Source: a virus. Taken from it: a stretch of DNA of 23,660 nt. Location of the stretch: IMG/VR virus record IMGVR_UViG_3300031857_017177, positions 1-23,660 of that record, one strand, 5' to 3'. The notes beneath the pieces were generated by a model. It was not told the DNA's origin. It saw only the letters and a program-made list of their open reading frames with translations, and did no database searches. Both the position numbers and the translations under genes were made by a program. Below are positions 1 through 6,081 of the stretch, in pieces (positions within the stretch are counted from its first letter, which is position 1; the number at the start of each line of letters is the position of its first letter).

Positions 1-112
1 TAATTAGGACGGTTTTTATCTGTATCACACTCTAGGGCTTGCTGTACCGCAACTCAATCGGCCTGGGCTTGCTTGCTTCATGACAGACCGGACGTAACCG
101 AAAACCGGTAAC

Positions 113-187
113 TGGTGCCCCCACTCGGATTCGAACCAAGTTCTGCGGATTACAAATCCGCTGCATCGCCATTTATGCTTTAAGGGC
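113..187 (-). tRNA. tRNA-Thr (anticodon UGU)
   Basis: Read on the minus strand this folds as a full cloverleaf. The acceptor stem GCCCTTA/TGGGGGC has two G-U pairs, the D arm is GCAT/ATGC, the anticodon stem is GCGGA/TCCGC around loop TTTGTAA, and the T arm is CTTGG-TTCGAAT-CCGAG. The discriminator is A and the CCA end is encoded. Anticodon UGU reads ACA. It lies just 3' of the thyX/mazG gene group on the same strand, so it could be processed from that transcript. I see no promoter of its own. Confidence 0.93.
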
Positions 188-226
188 CGCTCAGAAAGTA
201 TATTATCAAGGCTAGAACATCATATG

Positions 227-367
227 TCAAGAATTATGTGGGCCAGTAGCGATAAAGTTTCTTCCATTTCGATTGCGAAGAATAGATGCCTGATTCTTTT
301 CAATTCTTTCTAGTCGAGCGTTAATCTCTTTTAATAAAGTAATAACTTCTCTAGCCCACTGAATCAT
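227..367 (-). CDS. 46-aa coupled helical protein, unknown function
   Basis: A short ORF starts with ATG overlapping the TGA stop of the mazG-like gene (ATGA junction). It has an AAGGTG Shine-Dalgarno sequence about 5 nt upstream, so translational coupling is very likely. The 46-residue product begins MIQWAREVITLLKEINARLE and continues with an ERIEKNQ segment. The heptad-like spacing of hydrophobics predicts a single amphipathic helix or short coiled coil with a polar C-terminus. It has no membrane segment or cysteines. I do not recognise a family. Its position in a thymidylate/dNTP operon may mean a small partner of the MazG-like enzyme, but this is only inference. Confidence 0.6.
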   Translation of the reverse strand: MIQWAREVITLLKEINARLERIEKNQASILRNRNGRNFIATGPHNS

Positions 368-753
368 ATATCACCTTTTGCTCGGTTCTCACTGCGGGAA
401 ACTTCAAAACCGTTTGGATAGCGGCTTTCTAGTTTTGCCACATTCATTTTTACGATTTCCTCCAGATCTGCTCCCAGAGCATTGGCAGCATTGGCGAGAT
501 ACCAACATATATCTCCCAACTCACGTAGCATATGATAACGAACGTCAACATTGAGTTCTTTTCCTTGAAAAATTACTTTTTTAACAATCTCTGAAAATTC
601 ACCACTCTCGCTAGCCAGTCCAACACTTGCCGTCAGCAAGAGCGGGACATTCGCGTCAATCGTTACAATTCGATCAATAAATTCGCTAATACCTTTTGAT
701 TCGCGGCTAGTAGTATACTCTACAAATCTCTGATACTCAATCAATTCTACCAC
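364..753 (-). CDS. MazG-like nucleoside triphosphate pyrophosphohydrolase
   Basis: The 129-aa all-alpha protein has the MazG/dUTPase-2 type metal-binding pattern. ESGEFSE lies at residues 49-55 and REL-GD at 77-81, giving an ExxExxE-type helix followed by ExxD, the usual Mg2+ ligands for cleaving dNTPs to monophosphate and pyrophosphate. The length fits single-domain phage MazG proteins. The start is GTG, overlapping the thyX stop by 7 nt, with AAGGA 8 nt upstream. It sits between thyX and the 46-aa ORF in a minus-strand operon, consistent with nucleotide-pool control during infection. Known phage MazG proteins act on dNTPs or damaged nucleotides. An earlier idea that they lower (p)ppGpp is less certain. 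Substrate is not deducible here. Confidence 0.82.
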   Translation of the reverse strand: MVELIEYQRFVEYTTSRESKGISEFIDRIVTIDANVPLLLTASVGLASESGEFSEIVKKVIFQGKELNVDVRYHMLRELGDICWYLANAANALGADLEEIVKMNVAKLESRYPNGFEVSRSENRAKGDI

Positions 754-1361
754 AGTTCGATTCCTTTTTCTTCAAGTGCACGGCGACATTCTTGTGCGAT
801 TTGCATATGCTCTCGTTGCGTGCCGTTACCACAACGAGTATCAATATAGTGCATCCAGCTGCGAAGAGTTCCATTCATATAAATGCGCGATTGCGTCATT
901 CCTTCTGGAAGAACAGCACGAGCCTGTTCCTTTGCAATTCCATTATTAATAGCCCACTCATAAACTTCCTGAGCAACATCGCTTAGCTCTCGTTGGCACT
1001 CCTGCCACTTGTACTGAAGCACTTCGTCATTTGCATCAATGCTGTTCTGACGGTTCTTTGTATCTTGCAGACGCGCGTCACGAAAGATAAAGTCGCTCGT
1101 AACCTCTGCGTATCGCTGGCTAAACTCCTGAAAAGTAAAAGAGCGATGACGAAGAATTTGACGAGCAATATCTCGCGTAGTTGTGATTTCGAGACAAGCG
1201 TTTGCCATCTCAAAAGGAGAGAAGTGTTTGTTTTTTAGCAAATATTTAATCAGCTGTGGAGCAGTAGTCATATTGTGCTGATTTGCAGGGTTTGATACCC
1301 GCGCACAGTATGCTACAGTCTCCATGGCGGAAGGCGTAATCCATACAACTTTTACAGACAT
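747..1361 (-). CDS. thyX: Flavin-dependent thymidylate synthase ThyX
   Basis: The 204-aa protein converts dUMP to dTMP using FAD, NADPH and methylenetetrahydrofolate. The diagnostic ThyX motif RHR-x7-S is at residues 71-81 (RHRSFTFQEFS), followed by QRY. Upstream is the FSPFEMANACLEI segment typical of the family, and near the C-terminus the QSRIYMNGTLRSWMHYI segment supplies the substrate-binding arginine region. I chose ATG at 1361 because it has GAGAGGAG about 6 nt upstream. The in-frame ATG at 1403 would put the promoter -10 box inside the gene. It is the first gene of the minus-strand group with mazG-like, the 46-aa ORF and tRNA-Thr. ThyX is common in lytic phages that synthesise DNA independently of the host ThyA. 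Confidence 0.96.
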   Translation of the reverse strand: MSVKVVWITPSAMETVAYCARVSNPANQHNMTTAPQLIKYLLKNKHFSPFEMANACLEITTTRDIARQILRHRSFTFQEFSQRYAEVTSDFIFRDARLQDTKNRQNSIDANDEVLQYKWQECQRELSDVAQEVYEWAINNGIAKEQARAVLPEGMTQSRIYMNGTLRSWMHYIDTRCGNGTQREHMQIAQECRRALEEKGIELW

Positions 1362-1389
1362 TTCAAACTCCTCTCTATCAATTTCAAGT

Positions 1390-1419
1390 ATTATACCACT
1401 CATTCACTTGAAAAGTCAA
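1390..1419 (-). promoter_or_regulatory. sigma70-type promoter for thyX operon
   Basis: On the minus strand, TTGACT (1419-1414) is followed after 18 bp by a perfect TATAAT (1395-1390). The start of transcription would fall about 20 nt before the thyX ATG. The -35 box lies in the left arm of the 19-bp inverted repeat. Confidence 0.82.
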
Positions 1420-1463
1420 GTAACATTTTTCCAAACCCTTCGAAAAAAATGTTACTTGACTTT
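1412..1463. repeat. Perfect 19-bp inverted repeat between divergent promoters
   Basis: The left arm (1412-1430) and right arm (1445-1463, AAAAATGTTACTTGACTTT) are exact reverse complements around a 14-nt centre. Each arm contains a TTGACT -35 box pointing outward, one for thyX and one for phoH. The whole repeat lies upstream of both predicted start sites, so it would act as DNA rather than RNA. It may be an operator, or a symmetric activator site that couples both promoters. Confidence 0.85.
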
Positions 1464-1484
1464 CTATTTAATTATTGATAAAAT
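1456..1484 (+). promoter_or_regulatory. sigma70-type promoter for phoH
   Basis: TTGACT (1456-1461), a 17-bp spacer and TAAAAT (1479-1484). The ATG of phoH follows 22 nt later with a strong TAAGGAGG ribosome site. The -35 box is within the right arm of the inverted repeat. Confidence 0.85.
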
Positions 1485-1506
1485 GTACTTTACCTAAGGA
1501 GGTACA

Positions 1507-2199
1507 ATGGCAAAACACTATCAACCGCAACATTTTCAACCGAAGTCTTTCTCGCCAATAACTCGAAACCAAAAGAAGGTTTTTGACTACTTTCCGAACA
1601 ATCATCTTGTATTGCATGGAATGGCCGGAACAGGAAAATCCTTTCTATCTCTATATCTATCCCTTCAAGCAATTCTAGCTAAAAAATCCCCCTACTATAA
1701 AGTCATTATTATACGCAGTGCAGTACCAACTCGAGATGTTGGATTTCTTCCAGGATCACTGAAAGAAAAAATTGAAGCGTATGAAGAACCTTATAAAATA
1801 ATTGTAAGTGAAATCTTTGGCCGTGGCGATGCTTACGGCATTCTCAAAAATAAAGGGCAAATAGAATTTGTCACAACTTCCTATCTTCGGGGAGTTACGC
1901 TTGATGATTGCATCGTTATAGTTGATGAATTTCAAAACTGTACCTTTCAAGAACTAGATACTATTATAACGCGAATAGGCGAAAAAGGAAAGATAATTTT
2001 TTCTGGCGACTATCGACAAAGTGATCTTGAAAAAGCTCGTGAGAAGAAAGGAATGTCGCATTTTCTAGACATTCTTGAAAAAATGTATGAATTTGAATTT
2101 GTGGAGTTCGAAGTAGAAGATATAGTACGAAGCGGGCTGGTAAAGTCTTACATTATTGCTAAGTCGGAACTTGAAGACCACATAAAAAATAGTGCTTGA
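1507..2199 (+). CDS. phoH: PhoH-like P-loop NTPase
   Basis: The 230-aa protein is a compact PhoH ATPase. Walker A GMAGTGKS is near residues 39-46, the family segment RSAVPTRDVGFLPGSLKEK near 76-94, and Walker B IVDEFQN near 140-146, followed by the SGDYRQSD sensor region. These are the RecA/SF1-like features of PhoH, a predicted RNA- or DNA-dependent ATPase with no settled phage role. It is widespread in marine phages and is not proof of phosphate regulation. The start is set by TAAGGAGG about 4-5 nt upstream of ATG. It is transcribed divergently from thyX and followed closely by hsp20, whose -35 box overlaps its stop codon. Confidence 0.93.
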   Translation: MAKHYQPQHFQPKSFSPITRNQKKVFDYFPNNHLVLHGMAGTGKSFLSLYLSLQAILAKKSPYYKVIIIRSAVPTRDVGFLPGSLKEKIEAYEEPYKIIVSEIFGRGDAYGILKNKGQIEFVTTSYLRGVTLDDCIVIVDEFQNCTFQELDTIITRIGEKGKIIFSGDYRQSDLEKAREKKGMSHFLDILEKMYEFEFVEFEVEDIVRSGLVKSYIIAKSELEDHIKNSA

Positions 2200-2224
2200 C
2201 TATCGTGTTATTCCCTGTTATAAT
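2196..2224 (+). promoter_or_regulatory. sigma70-type promoter for hsp20
   Basis: TTGACT (2196-2201), a 17-bp spacer and a perfect TATAAT (2219-2224). The -35 box overlaps the TGA stop of phoH (2197-2199). The predicted transcription start is near 2231, leaving a folded leader of about 60 nt before the hsp20 ATG. Confidence 0.9.
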
Positions 2225-2229
2225 ATATG

Positions 2230-2289
2230 ACAGTGTGCGGAATCTTCCCACACTGTTATAGACTAACCGCTACCGAAAGGGGCAATACC
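2230..2289 (+). promoter_or_regulatory. Folded hsp20 5' leader, candidate RNA thermometer
   Basis: Two hairpins fill the leader. The first pairs ACAGTGTG (2230-2237) with CACACTGT (2249-2256), with GGA/TCC able to extend it inward. The second pairs GCT-A-CC (2269-2274) with GGGGC (2279-2283) around a GAAA tetraloop, with one bulged A. The second hairpin encloses the ribosome site AAAGGGG of hsp20. Small heat-shock genes in bacteria are often controlled by ROSE-type leaders, in which a CGCU/UGCU strand masks the Shine-Dalgarno sequence. Here CCGCT faces it. Function is inferred from structure only. Confidence 0.5.
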
Positions 2290-2679
2290 ATGGAGAATAA
2301 AATGAAACTTGATACTTTTTTTGTCGGCTTCGACACTTTTGCACGGAATATTCCTGTCACTGGCACTGACTATCCACGATATAACACTCTAAAAACAGAT
2401 GATGGTGGATACTTGCTTCAAGTAGCACTTCCTGGTTGGGAACCTTCCAACGTTGAGGTCTGCCTACATAAAGGCGTACTTACAATTAAGGGAGAAAAGC
2501 AAGAACAGGACGAGAATCTTCAGTGGATTCATAAAGGAATCTCTTCGAAGAGCTTTGAGCGCAATTTTAAATTAGACACTGACCTTGAAGTGAAGACCGC
2601 AAAGTTTCACAATGGAATGCTATCTATAAGTCTTCAGTATTCTTATAATAGTAAACCAATCAAGATCGAGGTACAATAA
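2290..2679 (+). CDS. hsp20: Hsp20/alpha-crystallin small heat-shock protein
   Basis: The 129-aa protein has an N-terminal arm of about 25 residues, an alpha-crystallin domain and a short C-terminal tail. Visible marks are FPRYN-like YPRYNTL, the VALPGWEPSNVEV stretch, the GVLTIKGEK strand, the RNFKLD segment and the A-x-x-x-NG-L motif as AKFHNGMLSI. It ends in IKIEV, which fits the I-x-I type anchor used for oligomerisation. Closest in style to IbpA-type proteins, which hold unfolding proteins ATP-independently. I chose ATG 2290 because a longer frame from 2227 would start before the predicted transcription start. The ribosome site AAAGGGG is in a hairpin. Phage Hsp20 probably protects virion or replication proteins, which is inference. 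Confidence 0.9.
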   Translation: MENKMKLDTFFVGFDTFARNIPVTGTDYPRYNTLKTDDGGYLLQVALPGWEPSNVEVCLHKGVLTIKGEKQEQDENLQWIHKGISSKSFERNFKLDTDLEVKTAKFHNGMLSISLQYSYNSKPIKIEVQ

Positions 2680-2684
2680 TAGTT

Positions 2685-2714
2685 GAGGCCGCTCTTCGGG
2701 GCGGCCTCTTCTTT
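2685..2714 (+). terminator. Rho-independent terminator after hsp20
   Basis: GAGGCCGC (2685-2692) pairs with GCGGCCTC (2701-2708). With the inner T-G and C-G pairs the stem is 10 bp, closed by a cUUCGg tetraloop, and TTCTTT follows. The hairpin starts 6 nt after the hsp20 stop codon. Confidence 0.9.
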
Positions 2715-2733
2715 AAGTACATTGGATCAATCC

Positions 2734-3096
2734 ATGTTACTACCAATTTTAGGCGGAGTTGTAGAATTAGGAAAAACTTGGTTAGAAGGTAAAAATACCA
2801 AGATAAAAGCAAAAGCAGAAGCCGAAGCTACGGTGCTTGTAAAATCTGCTGAAAGCGAAGCAAACTGGGAAAATATAATGGCCCAGAATAGTGCTTCTTC
2901 TTGGAAAGATGAATGGCTGACTATTCTTTTTAGTTTACCTATGATACTGTGTTTTTTCCCAGATACGGTTCAATATGTAAGAGATGGATTTACCGCTCTT
3001 GATAGTATGCCAGACTGGTATCAGTATACCTTGTCCGTTATTGTAGCAGCATCATTTGGAGTTCGCTCCGCTATTGGATTTATGAGGAAAAAATGA
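2734..3096 (+). CDS. Holin-like membrane protein
   Basis: This 120-aa protein has a short hydrophobic N-terminus (LLPILGGVVELG), then a charged Lys/Glu/Ala-rich helix (about residues 20-40). After SSWKDEW come two hydrophobic stretches (about 58-72 and 98-116), and it ends in RKK. This layout resembles the 3TM holins of gene-transfer agents and marine phages, which often carry an S-W-R/K-D-x-W junction before the membrane pair. It overlaps the lysozyme gene by 4 nt (ATGA), the usual holin-endolysin pairing. I chose ATG 2734 because an in-frame TTG at 2683 would place the terminator hairpin inside the gene. The ribosome site is weak. Confidence 0.68.
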   Translation: MLLPILGGVVELGKTWLEGKNTKIKAKAEAEATVLVKSAESEANWENIMAQNSASSWKDEWLTILFSLPMILCFFPDTVQYVRDGFTALDSMPDWYQYTLSVIVAASFGVRSAIGFMRKK

Positions 3097-3536
3097 ATTA
3101 CGAAATACTTAAAAAAGAAATCATGGATGATGAAGGCGTCAAGTACGAAATATACCTAGACCATCTTGGTTATCCAACTGTCGGTATTGGTCACTTAATT
3201 AAACCAGATGACCCTGAATATGGAAAACCTATTGGTACAAAAGTAACCGATAAAAGAGTTACTGAATTATTTATCTCCGACGCAGAATGTGCGGTGAAAG
3301 ACTGTAAAAAGTTATTTGTAAATTTTGATACGATTCCAGAGGATATTCAGCACGTACTAGTAAATATGATGTTCAATCTTGGGTACACGCGCTTTTCAAA
3401 GTTTAAAAACTTTAAAGCTGCTATTGATGTAAGAAACTGGAAAAAAGCTTCAATAGAAGGAAGAGACTCGCTCTGGTATAGGCAAGTTCCAAACAGAGCT
3501 AAAAGATTAATGGATAGACTACAGAATGAACACTGA
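3093..3536 (+). CDS. T4-type lysozyme (GH24 endolysin)
   Basis: The 147-aa enzyme cleaves the MurNAc-GlcNAc bond of peptidoglycan at lysis. The catalytic triad pattern E-x8-D-x5-T is at E14, D23 and T29, with the same spacing as E11/D20/T26 of T4 lysozyme. The context is DDEG...YLDHLGYPTVGIGHL. Later segments LVNMMFNLGYTRFSKFKNF and WYRQVPNRAKRLMDRL match the GH24 C-lobe. There is no signal peptide, so it needs a holin, which is the overlapping upstream gene. The next gene begins inside its last codons. Lysis genes leading directly into a glycan cassette is unusual. Confidence 0.94.
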   Translation: MNYEILKKEIMDDEGVKYEIYLDHLGYPTVGIGHLIKPDDPEYGKPIGTKVTDKRVTELFISDAECAVKDCKKLFVNFDTIPEDIQHVLVNMMFNLGYTRFSKFKNFKAAIDVRNWKKASIEGRDSLWYRQVPNRAKRLMDRLQNEH

Positions 3537-4143
3537 AAGTAAAGTTTACCACAAATACAGAAATAGAAAATTTATTATGTGTGCTACTGGGCCTTCGCTA
3601 ACACCGGAGGTAGTAGAGACTATTCGTAAATATAAAGGAGACCACGTAGTTTTTGGTATAAATGACGCATATAGAACTATAGATTTTTTGGACGAGCATT
3701 ATGCTTGTGACGAAAAATGGTGGGAGTGCTGGGGCGCAGACTTTCGTGAGAAATACCCACATCTATCCTCTTGGGCTTACGGCAGTAACGCGGCTAAATG
3801 GGGTGTGAAAGTTATAAAAGGATTCCACAATACTGGATTCAGTCTTAGACAAGACAAAGTTCATTATGGGTCAAATTCCGGATATCAAGCTCTAAATATT
3901 GCATTTTTAATGGGCGGACGAAAGTTTATTTTAGTTGGCTATAATATGCAAAAAATTAAAGGTAAGAGTCATTTTTTTGGCGACCATATGCAAATGAGCA
4001 ATAATAGCCCCTATAATATTTTTGTTCAAAATTATAATAGCATACAAGGCCCTATTAGAGATCTTGTAGTTAATTGTACAGAAAATTCTGCTTTGAACTG
4101 TTTTCGAAAAAGTAATTTAGAAGAGGAATTACAAAGTGATTAA
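3526..4143 (+). CDS. Sialyltransferase-like/DUF115-like protein
   Basis: This 205-aa protein opens with a Rossmann-type segment FIMCATGPSL (residues 16-25), followed by VVFGINDAYR (41-50). Later comes GSNSGYQALNIAFLMGG and then FILVGYNMQ. The order 'G-x-GPSL ... N-D/A ... SG-x-x-A-L-x-x-A-x-x-x-G ... I-x-LVG-Y/F-D' is shared by GT29/GT42 sialyltransferases and the MptE/DUF115 fold. I therefore call it a putative glycosyltransferase of that fold, substrate unknown. It is the first gene of the glycan cassette. Its ATG overlaps the lysozyme stop by 11 nt with no clear ribosome site, suggesting coupling to lysozyme translation. A non-catalytic DUF115-like protein is possible. Confidence 0.6.
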   Translation: MNTESKVYHKYRNRKFIMCATGPSLTPEVVETIRKYKGDHVVFGINDAYRTIDFLDEHYACDEKWWECWGADFREKYPHLSSWAYGSNAAKWGVKVIKGFHNTGFSLRQDKVHYGSNSGYQALNIAFLMGGRKFILVGYNMQKIKGKSHFFGDHMQMSNNSPYNIFVQNYNSIQGPIRDLVVNCTENSALNCFRKSNLEEELQSD

Positions 4144-4768
4144 AATATTTGTCGGTACTTCCCAAAACGGGGAAGATGCTGTTGCAGAAAAAACTTTAGA
4201 GTATTCTTTAAGAAAACACTCAAGCGAACCACTTGAGGTTATTTTTATGAGAAATAATGATTCTTATATGGGGTATTTTAATAACTCTACATGGGCTACA
4301 CCATTCACCAATCTTCGGTGGACTATACCAGAATATTGTGGATTTACTGGAAGAGCTATCTATATGGATGTAGACCAGCTAAATTTAAAAGATATTTCTG
4401 AGCTATATAATATTGATTTAAATGGCAAGCCTTTCGCCTCACGCGAAGATCGCCTTTGTGTTATGGTTATTGATTGTGCGGCTATGCAATCTCTAGTGCA
4501 GCCAGTATCCGTAATTAAAAATACTCCAAACTATGGTACGAGCATTTATTGGGATATTGTTAAGAAAAGCCATCACTTTGACCCAAGATGGAATTGTCTA
4601 GATGGGGAAGATCGACCTATATCAGATATATGGCATCTTCATTTTACTTCCATGCCAACGCAACCCTGGAAACCGGCATGGTTTCGTGGAATACCAAAAC
4701 CACATTGGAGAAAAGATTTAGTAGACTTATGGGATATGTATAGAATTGAGGCGTATGCGAATGCTTGA
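4136..4768 (+). CDS. GT-A glycosyltransferase, GT8-like
   Basis: The 210-aa protein starts MIKIFVGTSQ, as in GT8-like proteins. It carries the metal- and nucleotide-sugar-binding DxD motif within RAIYMDVDQ (D78, D80). A late His-rich segment DIWHLHFTSMP with WKPAW resembles the HxxGxxKPW region of glycogenin-like GT8 enzymes. The likely role is transfer of a sugar from a nucleotide donor, cytoplasmic, acceptor unknown. The start is GTG with AGAGGA about 9 nt upstream, overlapping the previous gene by 8 nt. It is followed by an overlapping GT2-like gene. Confidence 0.72.
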   Translation: MIKIFVGTSQNGEDAVAEKTLEYSLRKHSSEPLEVIFMRNNDSYMGYFNNSTWATPFTNLRWTIPEYCGFTGRAIYMDVDQLNLKDISELYNIDLNGKPFASREDRLCVMVIDCAAMQSLVQPVSVIKNTPNYGTSIYWDIVKKSHHFDPRWNCLDGEDRPISDIWHLHFTSMPTQPWKPAWFRGIPKPHWRKDLVDLWDMYRIEAYANA

Positions 4769-5468
4769 TATCATAACGCCTAGTGGCGATAGGCCACTTC
4801 AGTTTTCTTTGTGTGTAGAGTGGATGAAAAAACAAACTTTTACTGGCAAAGTGAACTGGATTATAGCAGATGACAGTATAGCTTCTCATTATGAAACTCC
4901 AAAAATGCCAGATAATTGGAGCGTAACGCATTTAAAAATTAATAGACTAACTTTACCAACTTTTAGTACTCAATCAGATAATATATTGAAAGCATTGGAA
5001 AATGTGAAGAATGATAAAATCGTTATGGTAGAAGACGATGATTATTATCATCCAAGTTGGCTAGAAACTTGTGATAAAAATTTAAACAATTGTGATATTT
5101 TTGGCAGGACAAGAGTTATTTTTTATAACATTTCAAATAAAACTTTTTGGGATAAACAGTATAATAATGGTTTAAACCCAATGTGCCAAACTTCGTTTAA
5201 AAGTACGTTAATACCTAAATTTAAAGATATCTGTAGTAAAAATACAGAATTATTAGACCATTTACTTTGGGGATTAGTAGAAGATAGCAAAAAAATATTT
5301 TTAAGTAATAATAAAATAGAGTACGTTATTGGAATAAAAGGATTATCGGGTCGTGGTGGAATGAGTAGAAAACATACAATGATATTCAATAATCCAGACC
5401 CAGACTACTATTATTTAAAAAAATTTATTGGCGAAAATGCTTTAACTAGGTATAAACAATATGCTTAA
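4761..5468 (+). CDS. GT2-like glycosyltransferase
   Basis: The 235-aa protein has a GT-A/GT2 layout. The N-terminal strand MLDIITPSGDRPLQFSLCV is typical of GT2. Residues 36-39 (ADDS) replace the first acidic uridine-binding motif, and VMVEDDDYYHP (88-98) supplies the EDD equivalent of DxD. The family normally adds sugars from UDP- or dTDP-donors to glycan or protein acceptors. I chose ATG 4761 because GAGG lies 9 nt upstream; ATG 4755 and TTG 4746 in the same frame are too close to it or upstream of it. The gene overlaps both neighbours by 8 nt. AT-rich composition and AGA, ATA and TTA codon preference become marked from here on. Confidence 0.75.
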   Translation: MLDIITPSGDRPLQFSLCVEWMKKQTFTGKVNWIIADDSIASHYETPKMPDNWSVTHLKINRLTLPTFSTQSDNILKALENVKNDKIVMVEDDDYYHPSWLETCDKNLNNCDIFGRTRVIFYNISNKTFWDKQYNNGLNPMCQTSFKSTLIPKFKDICSKNTELLDHLLWGLVEDSKKIFLSNNKIEYVIGIKGLSGRGGMSRKHTMIFNNPDPDYYYLKKFIGENALTRYKQYA

Positions 5469-6072
5469 CATAGCTATAATTGGTCACGGCCCTAGCTTAT
5501 TAAATTCAAATTTAGGTAATAATATAGACTCTTTCGATATAGTTATACGTCAAAAAGCAGTGTCACACTCTTTGATGACTACTTACCCTGAAGATTTTGG
5601 TAAAAAAACTTCTATAATTTGTGGCTCCTACACAATAAAAGAAGCTTTATTTTGGGATTCTAAGGCAGATATATGGGTTTTCGCCGATTCTAGGCACGAA
5701 AAAATAAATATAAAACCAGACCTAAGATTTACATTATTAAAAGATAAATGTGATTATTGGAATGATTTCTATAGGTCTTTAAGAACTGAAAACTTTACTA
5801 GACATGAAAAAATGACAATTCATCCAACATCTAGTGATGTTGGGCACAACCACATGAGTTGTGGATTGCATACCATTATGTACGCTTGCGAAATTCTAAA
5901 ACCAAAAAAATTAACTTTATTTGGTTTTGATAATGTAAGTTCTGGTACATTTAATTGGTCTTTAACTAGAGGCCCTACTTGGGGTCAGTATCCTGACCAT
6001 AGATGGGATATTGAAAAAGAAATGCTGTTGATATTAGTTGATAGATACTCTATAGAATTAGAATTTATATAG
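5461..6072 (+). CDS. Sialyltransferase-like glycosyltransferase (GT29/GT42-type fold)
   Basis: This 203-aa protein follows the sialyltransferase pattern closely. It has IGHGPSL at residues 7-13, FDIVIRQ at 25-31, and DFGKKTSI at 45-52, like the 'DxGxKTT' part of sialylmotif L. It also has SCGLHTIMYACEIL at 133-146 then LTLFGFDN at 151-158, like sialylmotif S. A His in YPDHRWDIEKEM (177-188) aligns in position with the catalytic His region of CstII. The expected chemistry is transfer from a CMP-activated acidic sugar, but no CMP-sialate synthesis genes are in the window. The donor may be host-made or different. It overlaps the GT2-like gene by 8 nt. Confidence 0.68.
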   Translation: MLNIAIIGHGPSLLNSNLGNNIDSFDIVIRQKAVSHSLMTTYPEDFGKKTSIICGSYTIKEALFWDSKADIWVFADSRHEKINIKPDLRFTLLKDKCDYWNDFYRSLRTENFTRHEKMTIHPTSSDVGHNHMSCGLHTIMYACEILKPKKLTLFGFDNVSSGTFNWSLTRGPTWGQYPDHRWDIEKEMLLILVDRYSIELEFI

Positions 6073-6081
6073 GATTAAATA

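Noticed and set aside
1-112. Possible additional tRNA or terminator 3' of tRNA-Thr
   Set aside because: There is a weak 4-bp hairpin and a repeated GGGCTTGC, but no T-arm, no anticodon stem and no U-tract on either strand. Nothing supportable is seen.
747-1403. Longer ThyX start at 1403
   Set aside because: The promoter -10 box (1390-1395) would lie inside the gene, and ATG 1361 has a strong ribosome site.
2227-2289. ATG 2227 as hsp20 start
   Set aside because: It lies 3 nt after the -10 box, before the predicted transcription start, and would translate the leader hairpins.
2683-2733. In-frame TTG start extending the holin-like protein upstream
   Set aside because: The extension is encoded by the terminator hairpin of hsp20 and has no hydrophobic or conserved character.
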